Source: Narthecium ossifragum
Lineage: Eukaryota > Streptophyta > Magnoliopsida > Dioscoreales > Nartheciaceae
DNA length: 64,000 bases
Reading direction: 5' to 3'
Assembly: GCA_963920575.1 (NCBI GenBank)
Contig: OY986966.1
Coordinates: 24,891,717 to 24,955,716 of the forward strand
Every line of letters starts with the position of its first letter. Positions within the stretch are counted from its first letter, which is position 1. A program made the translations under genes and the position numbers. Positions 25,001-36,365 of the stretch are shown in pieces. The notes under the pieces were generated by a model that saw nothing but the letters and a program-made list of their open reading frames with translations, was not told where the DNA came from and made no database searches.

Positions 25001-28000
25001 AAGGTTCGACATAATCATTTTAAACCAACCCATCTCCTAACATAACAAACCAAGAGAACTCTTTGGTTGTTATGTAATAAACTAGCAATGATATCTGTAA
25101 GTCCCTTTCAGAATTCCATGGAGATTCAACCATATTAGATTAGAAGCAAAGCTTCTTCAAGTAGCTTAACATGCCAGCAGCCACTAATTTTCCAACTAAA
25201 ATACATCACTCAAAGCTTCTTGAATTAGCTTAACATGCCAAGCAGTCATTAATTTTCAAGCATAATACTTCAGCCAATACTATTACTGAAGGTCCTGAAC
25301 CTATAAGGATACTTTTGGTAACCAGTTTCAATTTTCTAGTGCAACGAATTCAAAGCCACATCTCATAAACTTGAATACTAAATGCTTCTATATAACTTCT
25401 CTCGAACATATCATCTGAATGATAAATCTGATTGAAAAGAGGACATAACAATGATATAGTGCATGTTTCTCCAACCCTTGACACGGATAAATTACCAAAA
25501 AGTGACACGCAATCCATTATTCCATTAATAGGTGATATGTTGCTCATTCACCAATTTGAACAGCCAGATATCTCAATTTAGCTTAATTCAATATATAAAC
25601 TCAAATAGCTGGAGATTAATCTAGAAAGCAGTATCTGCAGACACTTATGTCTGACACCTCACGGGTAAAATTACCCTTCTAGAGTCGTTGAAGTCTAATG
25701 TTAAGAAATCACAAAAGCAAACTTCTCATTTTGCACATCCCTTATTTCGGATATGCGCACAATTCATCCATTTCAGAACATCAAGATTTTCATCCATAAG
25801 TTTGGTCTAAAAGGAACCATGTCAGTCTTCTTCTCTCTTCATTTTTATCAGAAATTTGATCAATATGATAATATTGCTGATGAGTTTAGCATGAACACTG
25901 CAATTAAATCTTGTTTCTACAAAATATGCCTTAATAAACATTATCATTTACAACCTTTTTTATTCTAAAAGTGCTTCAGCTCACTTGCATGCTTTATAGT
26001 TAAAGTGCGACAGGTTTATCTTTTTGAGTTGATGCATCATCTTGCACAAGGTTTTCCCCGTCCAAGAATCAAGCCCCAATCAATTGAGGGCGATGTCTGG
26101 CATTTTAACTTTTTACTGCATCTCCTGTGCGCTCCATCTCCCATATTGATTATTTACAGCTCTGATGATGATCATGAGGATGTCTAGTTCATATTTTATT
26201 TTGAGCAATATCCATTACATGCTATGGAAAAGTAGACCAAGAAATCTTTGAACATCTATCCAAATGTGCCTTGGTTCTGAGCAAATTATGAAATGAAGCA
26301 GTGAGTAAAGTTGATAACTGAGTTTCTTGTGTATGGAAATTAATCAAATAGGATAAAAGATGTAGAAGACTACAAATGAGCCTTCCATATCCACTGCTTT
26401 GCATGATTGGCAAGAGCGATTTTAATATTGCAAATGCTACAGTACCTTTACTTCCGATCTCTACAATTCACAGCAAAACATGTCATAATATAAACAAATA
26501 AGAAAAGACCTTGTGTGGTTTAAAAGTTAAAAGCTTACTTTGCCAGTGTTTGATATTTGATGCATTCCCGCAACATGTTACCACAATGCAAAGCAATTTC
26601 CTTATTGTTATAGCTGCTCGGAACACCAGAAATAACATAATTGTCAACACTACAGATAAAAGTTGAACTATTTTACAAACAAAAAACCATGGGCTACCGT
26701 GCCGCTGGCAAGCTCCGTATTGGCACTAAAGCATGGCCAGTTGGGGCACGGCCTGTGCTCTGTGCCAACCGGCACAAAAAGTCCATGCAACAAACATCAA
26801 TCACAAGTCAAGCAAGAAAGAACTAACAGAGCGACTAGACTGAAAGAATCTATTCATTTTCTCTATTACTCCTTTTAGTTAAAATGAGGTTGCATAAGAA
26901 GCCCTGAATTCGACTCACCTTCTCTCATTTGATGCAGAAATTCTGTAGAAAGTATTTGTCATCGCCAAATGTCATAGATATCAACAGAAAAACAACATAA
27001 CATTTAAACCACATGGCACATTTGAGTCTAGGACATCACCAGTATTCAACCAACCAACTACAAGAGATGAATCTACTGACACATAAGTATATATTGAAAC
27101 ATCACATCTGCAATCTTACTTTTATATTCCAAATGCTCATGAACAATAACTGCAGAGAGATTGTACCAAAACATTAGAATATTTGTAATACAGAACTCAC
27201 CAAACAACAAGAAAGTCCAACAGATCCAAATGATTCTCGAGATACTCCACGCAACAGTATTTAGCGCCAACCTTTTGCCCTAGTAAAATGCACCAGCAGT
27301 GCACAATATCTTTTCTAGCCTGTTGGGAGATGGTTTATTTAGTCTGCAGAATAAGCATGAATTGCAGCTGTAACATGGATAAAAAGAACTCACGTCCCAC
27401 CCCAATGTTGGCAACTTTTGGACAAAAAGAGAAAGAACATCCTCCTTGCAAATTTCAACAACTACTTGTGAAGCCTGGTCAGGATTTTGCTCAGCTTCCC
27501 CATCCCCGCAAAGTATATGTCTCATTGGCTGTATATTCTTTTCAACTTCTTCAAGAGCCTGATACATATGACATATATGTTCACAGACAATCAAGTGATT
27601 GTAGATTGCTAGCAGGACTATTTCGCATGCAAAGAAGCATTTTACTAGTTCATATTAAGCAGGATGAAAAACAAGAACCGTCAAATAAAACCCTCAGACT
27701 TCTGCATGCATGCCACCAAAAGCTTTCTGATTCACGTAATTGCAATTACAATCATCAAATTACATATCTGCCACTAAAAGTATTATATTTTTCGTTCTGT
27801 TAGTTGTGGTCCAAAAGATTAACACAGCCATGAGAAAATATGCAGGGATGAAAAATGTCTAACATACCCTCACTTTTCCGCTCGCGAGTGACAGTTAGTT
27901 AGTTCAAAAGACAGCTTTTTGTGCTTCCTTCATGATTAAGTGGAAAGGAGAAGTGGCGATGTAAACATTGAGTGGAGAAGAAAAAAGCAGAGGAAGGATG

Positions 28001-29894
28001 AGGAAGAAGACTTTCATCATTCTTCCTTTAAAAGGAAAGAGAAGATCCAATGCCTGACTAGTCGCTGGACGTCACAGGTTCTATCCTAGATAAGAAAACA
28101 ATGTGAATTGCTAAAGAAAGTTTTAGGAATATTCATATATTCTCCGCTCAAAATTAACCTAAGTGGCAAATATGGTGTGTTTTTAAAAGGGTTTCATACG
28201 GAATATGTGAATTAAAGGATTGTAGTGCAAATATTCAAATCGCAAGGTTAGTATTATGAAATATCATAAAAAAACATAAACAATTAATGTTCCTTCTAAT
28301 TCACAACACCATTGCTGTTTGAATGGCAATTCGCTTTAATCAAAGAGCTATAGTATGATAATCTTTCCATTTCTCCAATGCAGATGATACTCAAGCATAT
28401 GAAGACTAACTTTATGTTATCCAAGAATCAAGCACCTATTCATTATTTAATGCCAGGTTGGCAGCTAGTCTTTGTTCGTTTCTTGAGAAGCCTCCAAACA
28501 GACACATGGAAAATTGTGATATCACTTCGTACTACGTCCAATTCTGGCATTATTGTCATAGCATCAAAAATCATGTGCCAAACCTCTGCAAGGGCGACTT
28601 TCCTAACACCGAGCATTCATTGGTGTTAGTGAGTACATGAAGAACAATGATGGTACCAGCATTGAGGTAGTGAACTTCGAAGGTAACACTAGTGAGAATG
28701 TGCCCTACAAATAGCACCATATGTGTGTGTATCTATAAGACAGAGAATCAAGCCTTCTCCGGCAGTTATGGAGGAAATTCAAGATGTTTAATACTGGGCA
28801 GTTAATCTAGCCCATTGTTCGTGAACAGCTCATGTTTAAGCTGAAAGTTGCCTTAATAATCAACTCGCTCGTTTGAGAAACAAGCCGAACGTGAGTCAAT
28901 ATTTTTATCTCAAAATATAAAAGAGCCGAAAATGAGCAGGGGCAAGCTTGCTCGTGGTCAGCTACATATAGCTTGATTGATTTTCATGATTTTATAGCAT
29001 ATAAAATGAAAGTGTTAATTTAAAGTGCTAATTAATCTCTAGACTCACTCATATCATTTAAGTCATTTTCCAACTAGATCTAATTTGTAAGCAACCTTTC
29101 TCAGCTTAATGAGAGCCAAACAAATTGCGTAGAGCTCATTTAGACTCATTTCAAAATCACTTTTTATCTTATTCTGCTCAAGTAACCAAACAATCTGAGC
29201 TGGAGTTGGCTCAAAAACAAATCAAACCAGAACAAACTAGGCCTTCCCAGCTCAAATTGAGCTCGAGCTCGGCTAAAGCTCGATTACCATAATTAGAACC
29301 GAGCACGAGCATGAGTGATCTCGTGGCTTGTTGCACCCTTCGTTCACACCCTAAAATCAAACCAAACGAAAATGGGACCAAAATAATGACAAAGGCAACC
29401 CGAGATAAGAGATGGGCATCCCATGGTGCTGCTGCTATCAGACTTGGAAAACAACTACATGATCAGCTAACTAATCAACTCCAAGAAATCAAGAACGAAA
29501 GAGCAAAGAAGATGTTCCAAGTCTATCCATAAAAAGGGGTTCCCTTGACGAGCTAATGTGCATATCAAGCAAGAACCACGAGGAAGCATTATCAGACATC
29601 GAATCAAATCCCAACTCAAAGAAAGTGACAGGAACGCAACCAATGCAAGAACTCAGAATCAACCAACTGCATCAAGTAAATAACGAAAAAAATCGACCCG
29701 ATCCGTGTTATCCCGGAGATCCAGGCACGCCGTTCGACAAATACTAAAGAGAGAAGGAGTGGAGCTGGAAGGGGCTTGATCTGCCATACTTTGGCGACGG
29801 TCCTGGTGTCGAGGGCGAGGAGGCTATCCTTGATCGCCCTGACGATTTCCGCCGGCGCCGAGCGGGGCCGCGAGGGCTTGAAGAAGAACGACAT
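22037..29894 (-). CDS. MO25: MO25-like scaffold protein (CAB39 family)
   Basis: Eleven exons read on the minus strand join in frame with GT-AG borders: 29894-29790, 27558-27394, 27319-27201, 26613-26539, 24603-24510, 24394-24335, 24146-24081, 23985-23887, 23157-23113, 22681-22579 and 22110-22037. They give 334 residues, the usual MO25 length. The start MSFFFKPSRPRSA, the helical repeats with ICKEDVLSLFVQKLPTLGW, KYCCVEYLENHLDLLDFLVV, LTKHETVVSQFL, DSSKNIQISAFHIFKVFVAN and the acidic end FEEEKELIIKEIQ are characteristic. MO25 proteins are curved HEAT/ARM-like scaffolds that allosterically activate germinal-centre/STE20 kinases, acting in polar growth and division in the cytoplasm (family knowledge). 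No lesion was seen. A repeat with GTGCCAACCGGCAC lies in intron 3. Confidence 0.93.
26690..26788. repeat. Short copy of the GTGCCAACCGGCAC repeat family
   Basis: Located in MO25 intron 3. It has GGCTACCGTGCCGCTGGC, CATGGCCAGTTGGGGCACGG and GTGCCAACCGGCAC, related to the copy at 18930-19195. No terminal structure was found. Confidence 0.5.
28830..29330. repeat. Dispersed AGCTCG/GAGCTCG-type repeat in MO25 intron 1
   Basis: The interval carries TTCGTGAACAGCTCATG near its left side and GAGCTCGAGCTCGGC, AAAGCTCGATTA and GAGCACGAGC near its right side. It looks like a degenerate transposable element whose termini could not be fixed. It contains no coding capacity. Confidence 0.35.
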
Positions 29895-30025
29895 CTCCTA
29901 GGCTATGATGCTGATACTGTAGAGAGAGTAGATCGCAACCAATAAAAAGAGGTGGAGTTCTAATGGTATTAATGTTGGGTGCCGGCGGCGAGTCCACCAC
30001 GACCAAGAATTTTTATAAAAAATAA

Positions 30026-30036
30026 GTTTATATATA
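30026..30036 (-). promoter_or_regulatory. Candidate TATA box of MO25
   Basis: On the minus strand the sequence reads TATATATAAAC, about 135 bases upstream of the MO25 start codon. Identified from consensus and distance only. Confidence 0.4.
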
Positions 30037-30187
30037 TCATGACAGTGAAAGAATGTAGGTCCGTTGTCAACAAATTATTTTTCATCTTTATCACAAACTC
30101 TGAAACTTTTTCTTTTTATTTAAAAGATGAATGATTAATTTAACCCAAAGACGGATGCTAGGTGCTCAAGTGTCTATTTAACTTATC

Positions 30188-30216
30188 TTATTGGGCTGGC
30201 TTGGGCCACCACCAGA
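30188..30216 (-). promoter_or_regulatory. Site II-like TGGGCY motifs upstream of MO25
   Basis: TTGGGCT and TTGGGCC occur within 25 bases. TGGGCY (site II) elements are bound by TCP factors in promoters of plant housekeeping genes (established knowledge). They lie about 300 bases upstream of the MO25 start, which suits a proximal promoter element. Confidence 0.4.
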
Positions 30217-30236
30217 TTGAGCACTGACCCCAACTA

Positions 30237-31112
30237 AGGGGGTGTTTGGTTGCTTGCATCAGTTGATGCAGTGCATCAGTTGATGCTGTATTAACATCAC
30301 CTGTTTGTTTGATTGCTTGTATCAACTGATACAGTATTAGCTCATTTTCTGTTTGGTTGGTATGTATTGTATCAGTTGATACAGCTGTTTCACATCATTT
30401 TTTTTTCTTTAGCTGTTTTTTTATTTAGCTATATTTTTTCTTTGACTATATTTATTAAATTATTGAGCTCATGCTAACTTAATAATTTCTTAATTATTAA
30501 AGTAAAAAAGATCAAGCATGTGTGAGTATTAACCTAAAATCGTCTTAGCAAACTCTTAACTACAAAGTATCAATCAAATCATGAACAACAGTGTCCAATT
30601 CTTTACTTATCTTCCGGACATCATTCGTTTATGATATTTTTTTTATTAAAAATCAACAAAAATACAAGCAAAAATAATATATTAATGTAAAGTTTTTTTC
30701 CATGAATTTTCAGATTTTCTGGTTAGGTTTTCAGATTTTTCAAAATTCATATATTGATTTTTCAGATTTATTCAAGGTTTTATTAATTCAGAAAAATAAT
30801 ATATTCATGTAAAGTTTTTTTCCACGAATTTTCGGATTTTCTGGTTGGGTTTTCAGATTTTTCGGAATTCATATATTGATTTTTTGGATTTATTCAAGGT
30901 TTTATTAATTCCGAAAATAATATTTTAATTCATATATTGATGCATCAGCTGATGCTGCATCAGCAGAAATAATCATTTTGGCTGCATCAGCTGATGCAGC
31001 ATCTGAGCCTCGTTTTGCATCAGTTAATGCATTTGACCAACCAAACACTGGTTTGTATCAAAAGGCTGCATCAACTGATGCATGTATCAGCTGATACATG
31101 CAACCAAACAGC
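30237..31112. mobile_element. MITE-like element with TGTTTGG ends and CATCAGCTGATG palindromes
   Basis: The ends GGGGGTGTTTGGTTGC and, read inward from the right, GGGGGCTGTTTGGTTGC form inverted termini. Inside each end are many copies of the self-complementary words CATCAGTTGATGCA, TGCATCAGCTGATGC and TATCAGCTGATACA. The ends resemble PIF/Harbinger or related MITEs, but the flanks (CTAA on the left, GATG on the right) do not form a clear target duplication, so the superfamily is unproven. No transposase ORF is present. Confidence 0.6.
30673..30917. repeat. Two tandem ~122-bp copies inside the MITE-like element
   Basis: Both copies begin AATAATATATT(A/C)ATGTAAAG and run through TTTTCTGGTT(A/G)GGTTTTCAG to TATTCAAGGTTTTATTAATTC. 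They are AT-rich and differ by a few percent, so the duplication occurred inside the element. Confidence 0.8.
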
Positions 31113-31439
31113 CCCCGATGTCATATTACTACTACTTTTTTTTTTTGCTAAAAAACTTAAATTCGTTTTAAAAATATTGTACTTACTCCTGTAAATTCTA
31201 CAAATTCCATGTCCTATGTCGCTTTTGCATGTGATGCATGGCTTCAACACAATGAGTTGTGATTTGTGTACATGGGACAGGGCATGTACGATCATGAGTC
31301 GTGATTTGGGGCAGGGCATGTACGGTCGGAGGAGGATGCAGTGGTTTGGCAAGGCGGCCGACGGCGTCCCGATTCCTCTTCTCGGTGATCTGCCGATACA
31401 ACGTCTAGATTCGATAGAGGTCACGGTGGGTGTCCAAGA

Positions 31440-32880
31440 ATTCGTCCATAAGAAACATTCTTCTTTGCTCCTTTGCTATAAACCCTAACCCTATTCTCAT
31501 GCCATTACATAGGAATGGAAGGCGAGAGTATTTGATCAAAACCAATTTAGTGCGCAAGAACAACGTCAAAATCGGTTACGTGACTTCACATGACTGGTTT
31601 ACCGTCATCTTTTTATAACGCCGTCGAGCGGACGTACCATAAAAGAAAACAATTTTAACTCCGCGTATTAAAGTGAGGGGAAAAAATTTCTATATACTAC
31701 TCGCCCACCAGAACATTATTCTTTGATCCTTTGCTATAAACCCTAACCCCCTTCTCATGCCATTACATAGGAGTGGGAGGCGGGAGTATTCGTCCAAAAC
31801 CAATTCAGTGTGCAAGAACAGCGTCAAAATCGGTCATGTGACTTCACATGAAAGGAAACATTTTTAACTCCGCGTATTAAAGTGAGGGGAAAAAATTTCT
31901 AGATACTACTCGCCCACCAGAAACATTCTTCTTCGCTCCTTTGCTATAAACCCTAACTCCCTTCTCATGCCATTACATAGGAGTGGGAGGCAGGAGTATT
32001 CGTCCAAAACCAATTCAGTGCGCAAGATCAGCGTCAAAATCGATCATGTGACTTCACATGACTGGTTTACAGTCATCTTTTTATAACGTCGTCAAGCGGA
32101 CGTACCATAAAAGGAAACAATTTTAACTCCGCATATTAAAGTGAGGGGAAAAATTTCTAGATATTACTCGCCCACCAGAAACATTCTTCTTTGCTCATTT
32201 GCTATAAACCCTAACCCCCTTCTCATGCCATTACATAGGAGTGGGAGGTGGGAGTATTCGTCCAAAACCAATTCAGTGCGCAAAAACAGCGTCAAAATCG
32301 ATCATGTGACTTCACATGACTGGTAGGGGTGAGCAAAACCGAACCGAATTTTTAGAACCGAACCGAACCGAACAATTCGGTTCGGTTTTTCGATAAATTC
32401 GGTTCGGTTCGGTTTTTTTTTGTCAAAAATTCGGTATTCGGTTCGGTTTCGGTTTTTATTTTTAAAATTCGGTAAATACCGAAATACCGAAAATTTTAAA
32501 ATTATATAGCTTATTTCGGTTCGGTTTTATATTGTAAGTAAAAAAATTTCGGTATTTCGGTTTTTTCAGTTCGGTTCGGTTTTTTCATGAATTCGGTTCG
32601 GTTCGATTTTTAAATTAGTATACCGAATTAATTCGATTCGGTTCGGTTCGGTTTTATACCCTAATTCGGTTCGATTCGGTTTTTAAAATCATAAAATTTC
32701 GATAATTCAGTAATTCGGTATTCGATAATTCGGTTCGGTTTTTACCGAATTCTCAAGCCTTAATGACTGGTTGATCATCGTCTTTTTATAACGCCGTCGA
32801 GCGAACATATCATAAAAGGAAATAAGTTTAACTCCGTGTATTAAAATGAGGGGAAAAAATTTCTAGATACCAAACCGTTT
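31440..32880. repeat. Tandem array of ~257-bp units with telobox motifs
   Basis: Four units start at about 31452, 31710, 31921 and 32178. Each begins near AACATTCTTCTTTGCTC and contains GCTATAAACCCTAAC (TATA-like plus telobox), TGCCATTACATAGGA, GTGACTTCACATGA, and ends GAGGGGAAAAAATTTCTA. Unit 2 lacks a ~50-bp block around TTTTTATAACGCCGTC. Unit 4 is split by an hAT-like insertion (32324-32762) and resumes after it. No coding capacity is evident. Confidence 0.85.
32324..32762. mobile_element. Ac/Ds-like hAT MITE, 439 bp
   Basis: The left end TAGGGGTGAGCA and the right end, read inward, TAAGGCTTGAGAA are imperfect inverted repeats resembling the Ac/Ds terminus. A perfect 8-bp direct repeat ATGACTGG flanks the element (32316-32323 and 32763-32770), the hAT signature. 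Sister array units have only one copy of ATGACTGG at this point, so the empty site is visible within the same array. The interior is almost entirely (AATTCGGTTCGGTTT)-type low-complexity sequence with inverted copies. Confidence 0.88.
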
Positions 32881-33223
32881 CAAGTTGAATTTTCTACGTA
32901 CTAAAGGTGTATTGAAGCCTTAAATTTATCTATCGTACGTCTCATATCAGACGGCTTTTGAGATGATGCAGTTAAGCTTCGGATCGATAGTGTCAATGAT
33001 TCAATTTATTTATCGTACGTCTTATTTCTCCGCCCCTCCCCCGATCTCCATTCTCTCTCGAGCTAGGGTTTGGAGCCGCCGAGCCAGATCTCCTTCGGAG
33101 TTCCTCCCCGACGCGGCTTCTCGTCTCCTCGCCGCCGACCGTTCCCTCCTCTTTTGTGGCTCCTCGCCCCTCACCGACGGCCGTTCCCTCGTCTTTGCCG
33201 CTCCTAGTCCCCTTCTCCGACAG

Positions 33224-33418
33224 ATCTCGGACCGGGGCTTCGGCTGTGTGGTGCTTGGAGACCTTGGATCGGGGCTTTGGGTGTGTGGTGCTTGGAGATC
33301 GTGGGTGGGGGCTTCGGCTGTGTGGTTCTTGGAGATCTTCGCTCGGGGCTTCGGCTGTGTGAGGTCTGGAGATCTGAGATCGTGACTGCGGCTGTGTGGT
33401 GCTTGGAGTCCTCGGATC
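33224..33418. repeat. ~39-bp minisatellite in CHMP1 5' leader
   Basis: About five copies of a unit containing GGGGCTTCGGCTGTGTGG and TGCTTGGAGA lie upstream of CHMP1, probably within its transcribed 5' leader. The copies differ by point changes. Open frames here are by-products of the repeat. Confidence 0.75.
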
Positions 33419-33470
33419 CACAGCGGCTTGCTTCTCCTTTAGAGGTCTTCTACTCATCCCCTCTTCCCTG

Positions 33471-34318
33471 GTACTGATCCCCATTTTAATGTTATACATT
33501 TGTTTTTTTTTTGTTGGATCTCTCAATGGCACAAGAGATTCATCTTAAATTGCATCTACTATGCCATCTGACGGTATTATCTGTTGCTGGTTTTGTGTTG
33601 GCCTTTGCAACGGCATATGATCCCCTGTTTCTTCTGATCCCCACCTCTAGAGTTGCTCATCTTTCAGAATCTACGTTTTCAGCTTTGGTTTTTTGTGTTT
33701 GATCTCTCAATGTGGTTTTGTATGCGCATTTTTTCCCTGGTACTGATCCCCACTTCAATGTACCCCTGTGGTTTTTCAGTCGAGGTCTTCAGTTGGTCTA
33801 ATGTGGGGGGATGATGATATATTCAAATTGCTTCTTGCTGTTTACTTGATTTCTTGCTTAGAATTTCTGTAGATTTTGACTGCAAATCTGATCCCCTTAT
33901 TGGTATAATGAGTATGCTTGGATTGTTGCAAATTGATGCAAATTGAAGCTTGCTAACTACACCTGCTTCTGTTGCAAATCTGATCCCCTTGTTGCTAACT
34001 TGATCCCCTTGCAACTTGCTGATTTTGTTGCAAATCTGGCCCCCTTGTTGGATTGCTGCAAATTGCAGTTTGTTGGCTTCGTTGCAAATCTAATGCCCCT
34101 TGTTGGTTTTGTTATTGCTGCTGGTATATTATTTGGATTGCAGATTTTGACGATGTTATGTTGGATTCATGAGATTTATGCAAATGGATGGTTTGGATGG
34201 CCATGTACATGGCAACCTGCCACCTGTAATGTGGGGGAGATGATGATATATTCAAATTGCTTCTTGCTGTTTACTTGATTTCTTGCTTACAATTCCTGTA
34301 GATTTTGACTGCAAATCA
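33471..34318 (+). other. Putative 5' UTR intron of CHMP1 with an 88-bp duplicated acceptor
   Basis: A plausible donor (CCCTG|GTACTG) is at 33471 and a strong acceptor (TTCCTGTAG) lies about 15 bases before the ATG. The segment from ATGTGGGGGA to TTTTGACTGCAAATC occurs twice, at about 33800-33887 and 34228-34317. Each copy contains its own (T)TCTGTAG / TTCCTGTAG acceptor-like end. The TTCCCTGGTACTGATCCCCA word around the donor is also repeated near 33737. The intron is inferred; no transcript evidence is available. Confidence 0.5.
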
Positions 34319-34930
34319 ATGGGGAACACGGAAAAGCTGATGAACCAGATCATGGAGCTCAAGTTCACATCAAAGAGCCTCCAGCGCCAGGCTCGCAAGT
34401 GCGAGAAGGAGGAGAAGGCGGAGAAGCTCAAGGTTAAGAAGGCGATTGAAAAGGGTAACATGGATGGCGCCCGCATCTATGCTGAGAACTCTATACGTAA
34501 GCGTAGCGAGCAGATGAACTACCTCCGTCTCTCCTCTCGTCTCGATGCCGTCGTTGCTCGGCTTGATACCCAGGCCAAGATGCAGACGATCGGCAAGTCT
34601 ATGTCGTCCATCGTGAAGGCCCTCGACTCCTCCCTCGCCACCGGAAATCTCCAGAAGATGTCGGAGACCATGGACCAGTTCGAGCGCCAGTTCGTCAACA
34701 TGGAGGTCCAGGCCGAGTTTATGGAGTCGTCCATGGCTGGATCTACCTCCCTTTCTACTCCTGAAGGCGAGGTCAACAGCCTCATGCAGCAGGTTGCTGA
34801 CGACTATGGCCTCGAGGTCTCTGTCGGTCTCCCACAGGCTGCTGGCCATGCCATCCCTTTGAAGGAGAAAGAAAAGGTTGACGAGGATGACCTCTCTCGC
34901 CGCCTTGCTGAGCTCAAGGCACGCGGCTGA
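34319..34930 (+). CDS. CHMP1: ESCRT-III protein CHMP1 (VPS46)
   Basis: An intronless coding region of 203 residues, the typical CHMP1 length. It starts [20 protein letters not shown] and covers the basic alpha1-alpha2 hairpin and the acidic C-terminal half of the Snf7 domain. It ends with a MIT-interacting motif 1, [14 protein letters not shown], with the conserved DxxLxxRLxxLK pattern that recruits SKD1/VPS4 and LIP5. CHMP1 acts in sorting membrane cargo into intraluminal vesicles of late endosomes; plant CHMP1 is needed for auxin-carrier sorting (family knowledge). Codon use is rich in C/G third positions, unlike the AT-rich flanks. No lesion is seen. Confidence 0.95.
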   Translation: MGNTEKLMNQIMELKFTSKSLQRQARKCEKEEKAEKLKVKKAIEKGNMDGARIYAENSIRKRSEQMNYLRLSSRLDAVVARLDTQAKMQTIGKSMSSIVKALDSSLATGNLQKMSETMDQFERQFVNMEVQAEFMESSMAGSTSLSTPEGEVNSLMQQVADDYGLEVSVGLPQAAGHAIPLKEKEKVDEDDLSRRLAELKARG

Positions 34931-35639
34931 GGCATTGCTATCAATTGTTGTGTGGTAAGAATAGAGGAGCTTGCAAATGATTTGTTTCGATGCCATTTCC
35001 GTGCTTCATATGATATCACGGAGCTATTGGAGCTTTTATTTCATAGTCGTGAACAAGGAATCAATTTGCCAATGTAAATTTGTATTATAGTAGATAAATC
35101 AGCTTACTTGGATGGTCAAACATAAATTATCATGTAGTATAAAACTGTTAAGATTGTGTTTGTCTTCTAATTTTTCTACTATTACTACTATTGGTCCGAT
35201 TTGACTCATCTATTGGCATGCTATTTTGTTGTTTGATATGCTTTGATAAACCTTGGCACTTTGATCATCTGATGTTGAATATGAAAGAAAAGACATACAA
35301 ATGTGATGTAAATAATGATACAGGCCCTTTTTTTTACGTGCGCTGATGTTGGATTTGTGGAATTTCAGTCGAAGTTTGTAGCAAGTAATGGATTTCGTAA
35401 ATTTAAGTTGTTCTATGGCATTCTTGTGTGATTTGCTTCTTGAAGAGGACTCTCTGTTGGAGTTGTATTTCTTGTATGATTGTTGTTTGTGTTGTATTTT
35501 GAAATTTCCTGGCTCCTTAAATTTCATGGGTTTTTGAGGTTCTATTGTACCTTTTACATAACAGAAGATGGATCATCACAATGACGTGGATCCCCCTATG
35601 TTGTTTAGGATGGGTGAATGAACCTCAACGAAAAGAGCT
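34931..35639. other. CHMP1 3' flank
   Basis: AT-rich sequence that should contain the CHMP1 3' UTR. No other gene is recognised before the long-inverted-repeat element begins. Confidence 0.45.
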
Positions 35640-35989
35640 GTGATATACAGCCAACTTGACGTGGCGTTGGCAATCAGCCAACCTGACGTGACGTGCATAG
35701 ATGATCAACACGTGTTCACATTTTGAAAGCTGAATCAATTTTGACCTCTCCTCTCTGCTTTCTCTGCTTCCTTCTCAGCCAACCTCTCCTCTCCTCCACC
35801 GATCTCCCCTCCTCTAGTCCTTCTCTCGCCGATCTCCCCTTCTCCTTAGCCCACCGACGGTGATCTCCTCCACCGACCTACGCTTCTCCTTCTCCCGCGG
35901 GCTCCGCTATCCTCCGCCGATCTCCCCTTCTCCCGCCGATCTCCCCTTCTCCTTATCCCGCCGACGGTGCTCTCCTCCGCCGCGGGCTA

Positions 35990-36365
35990 CTCAACTCGAC
36001 CTCCTCCCGGCGGCTCCTCCACCCGAACCTCCTCCCGGTTCCTCCTGGTTTCTCCTTGACCAGGACCTCCATCGATCTACGCATCTCCCGGCGGATCCTC
36101 CCCAGACCTCCTCTCGGCGGCTCCTCCACCGGGACCTCCTCCCCATACCTCCTCCCGGTGGCTCCTCCACCCAGACCTCCTCCCCAGACCTCCTCTCGGC
36201 GGCTCCTCCACCCAAACCTCCTCCACCCAGTCCTCCTCCTGGCGGCTCCTCCACCCAGACCTCCTCCCGGCGGCTCCTCCACCCAGACCTCCTCCACCCA
36301 GTCCTCCTCCTGGCGGCTCCTCCACCCAGTCCTCCTCCCTGCGGCTCCTCCACCCGGACCTCCAT
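35990..36365. repeat. CCTCCTCC-rich minisatellite in left arm
   Basis: Units such as GGCGGCTCCTCCACCCAGAC and CTCCTCCCGG are repeated many times in the left arm of the inverted-repeat element. The right arm has only about two corresponding units (near 39210-39290). The array therefore expanded in one arm after insertion. Confidence 0.75.

Noticed and set aside
31440..32300. Regular repeats that might suggest a CRISPR array
   Set aside because: Units are ~257 bp and continuous, without short repeats and unique spacers, and the genome is eukaryotic.
32963..33532. Frames of 140 and 179 codons upstream of CHMP1
   Set aside because: They overlap the ~39-bp minisatellite and the GC-rich 5' leader on opposite strands. 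No recognisable protein is present.
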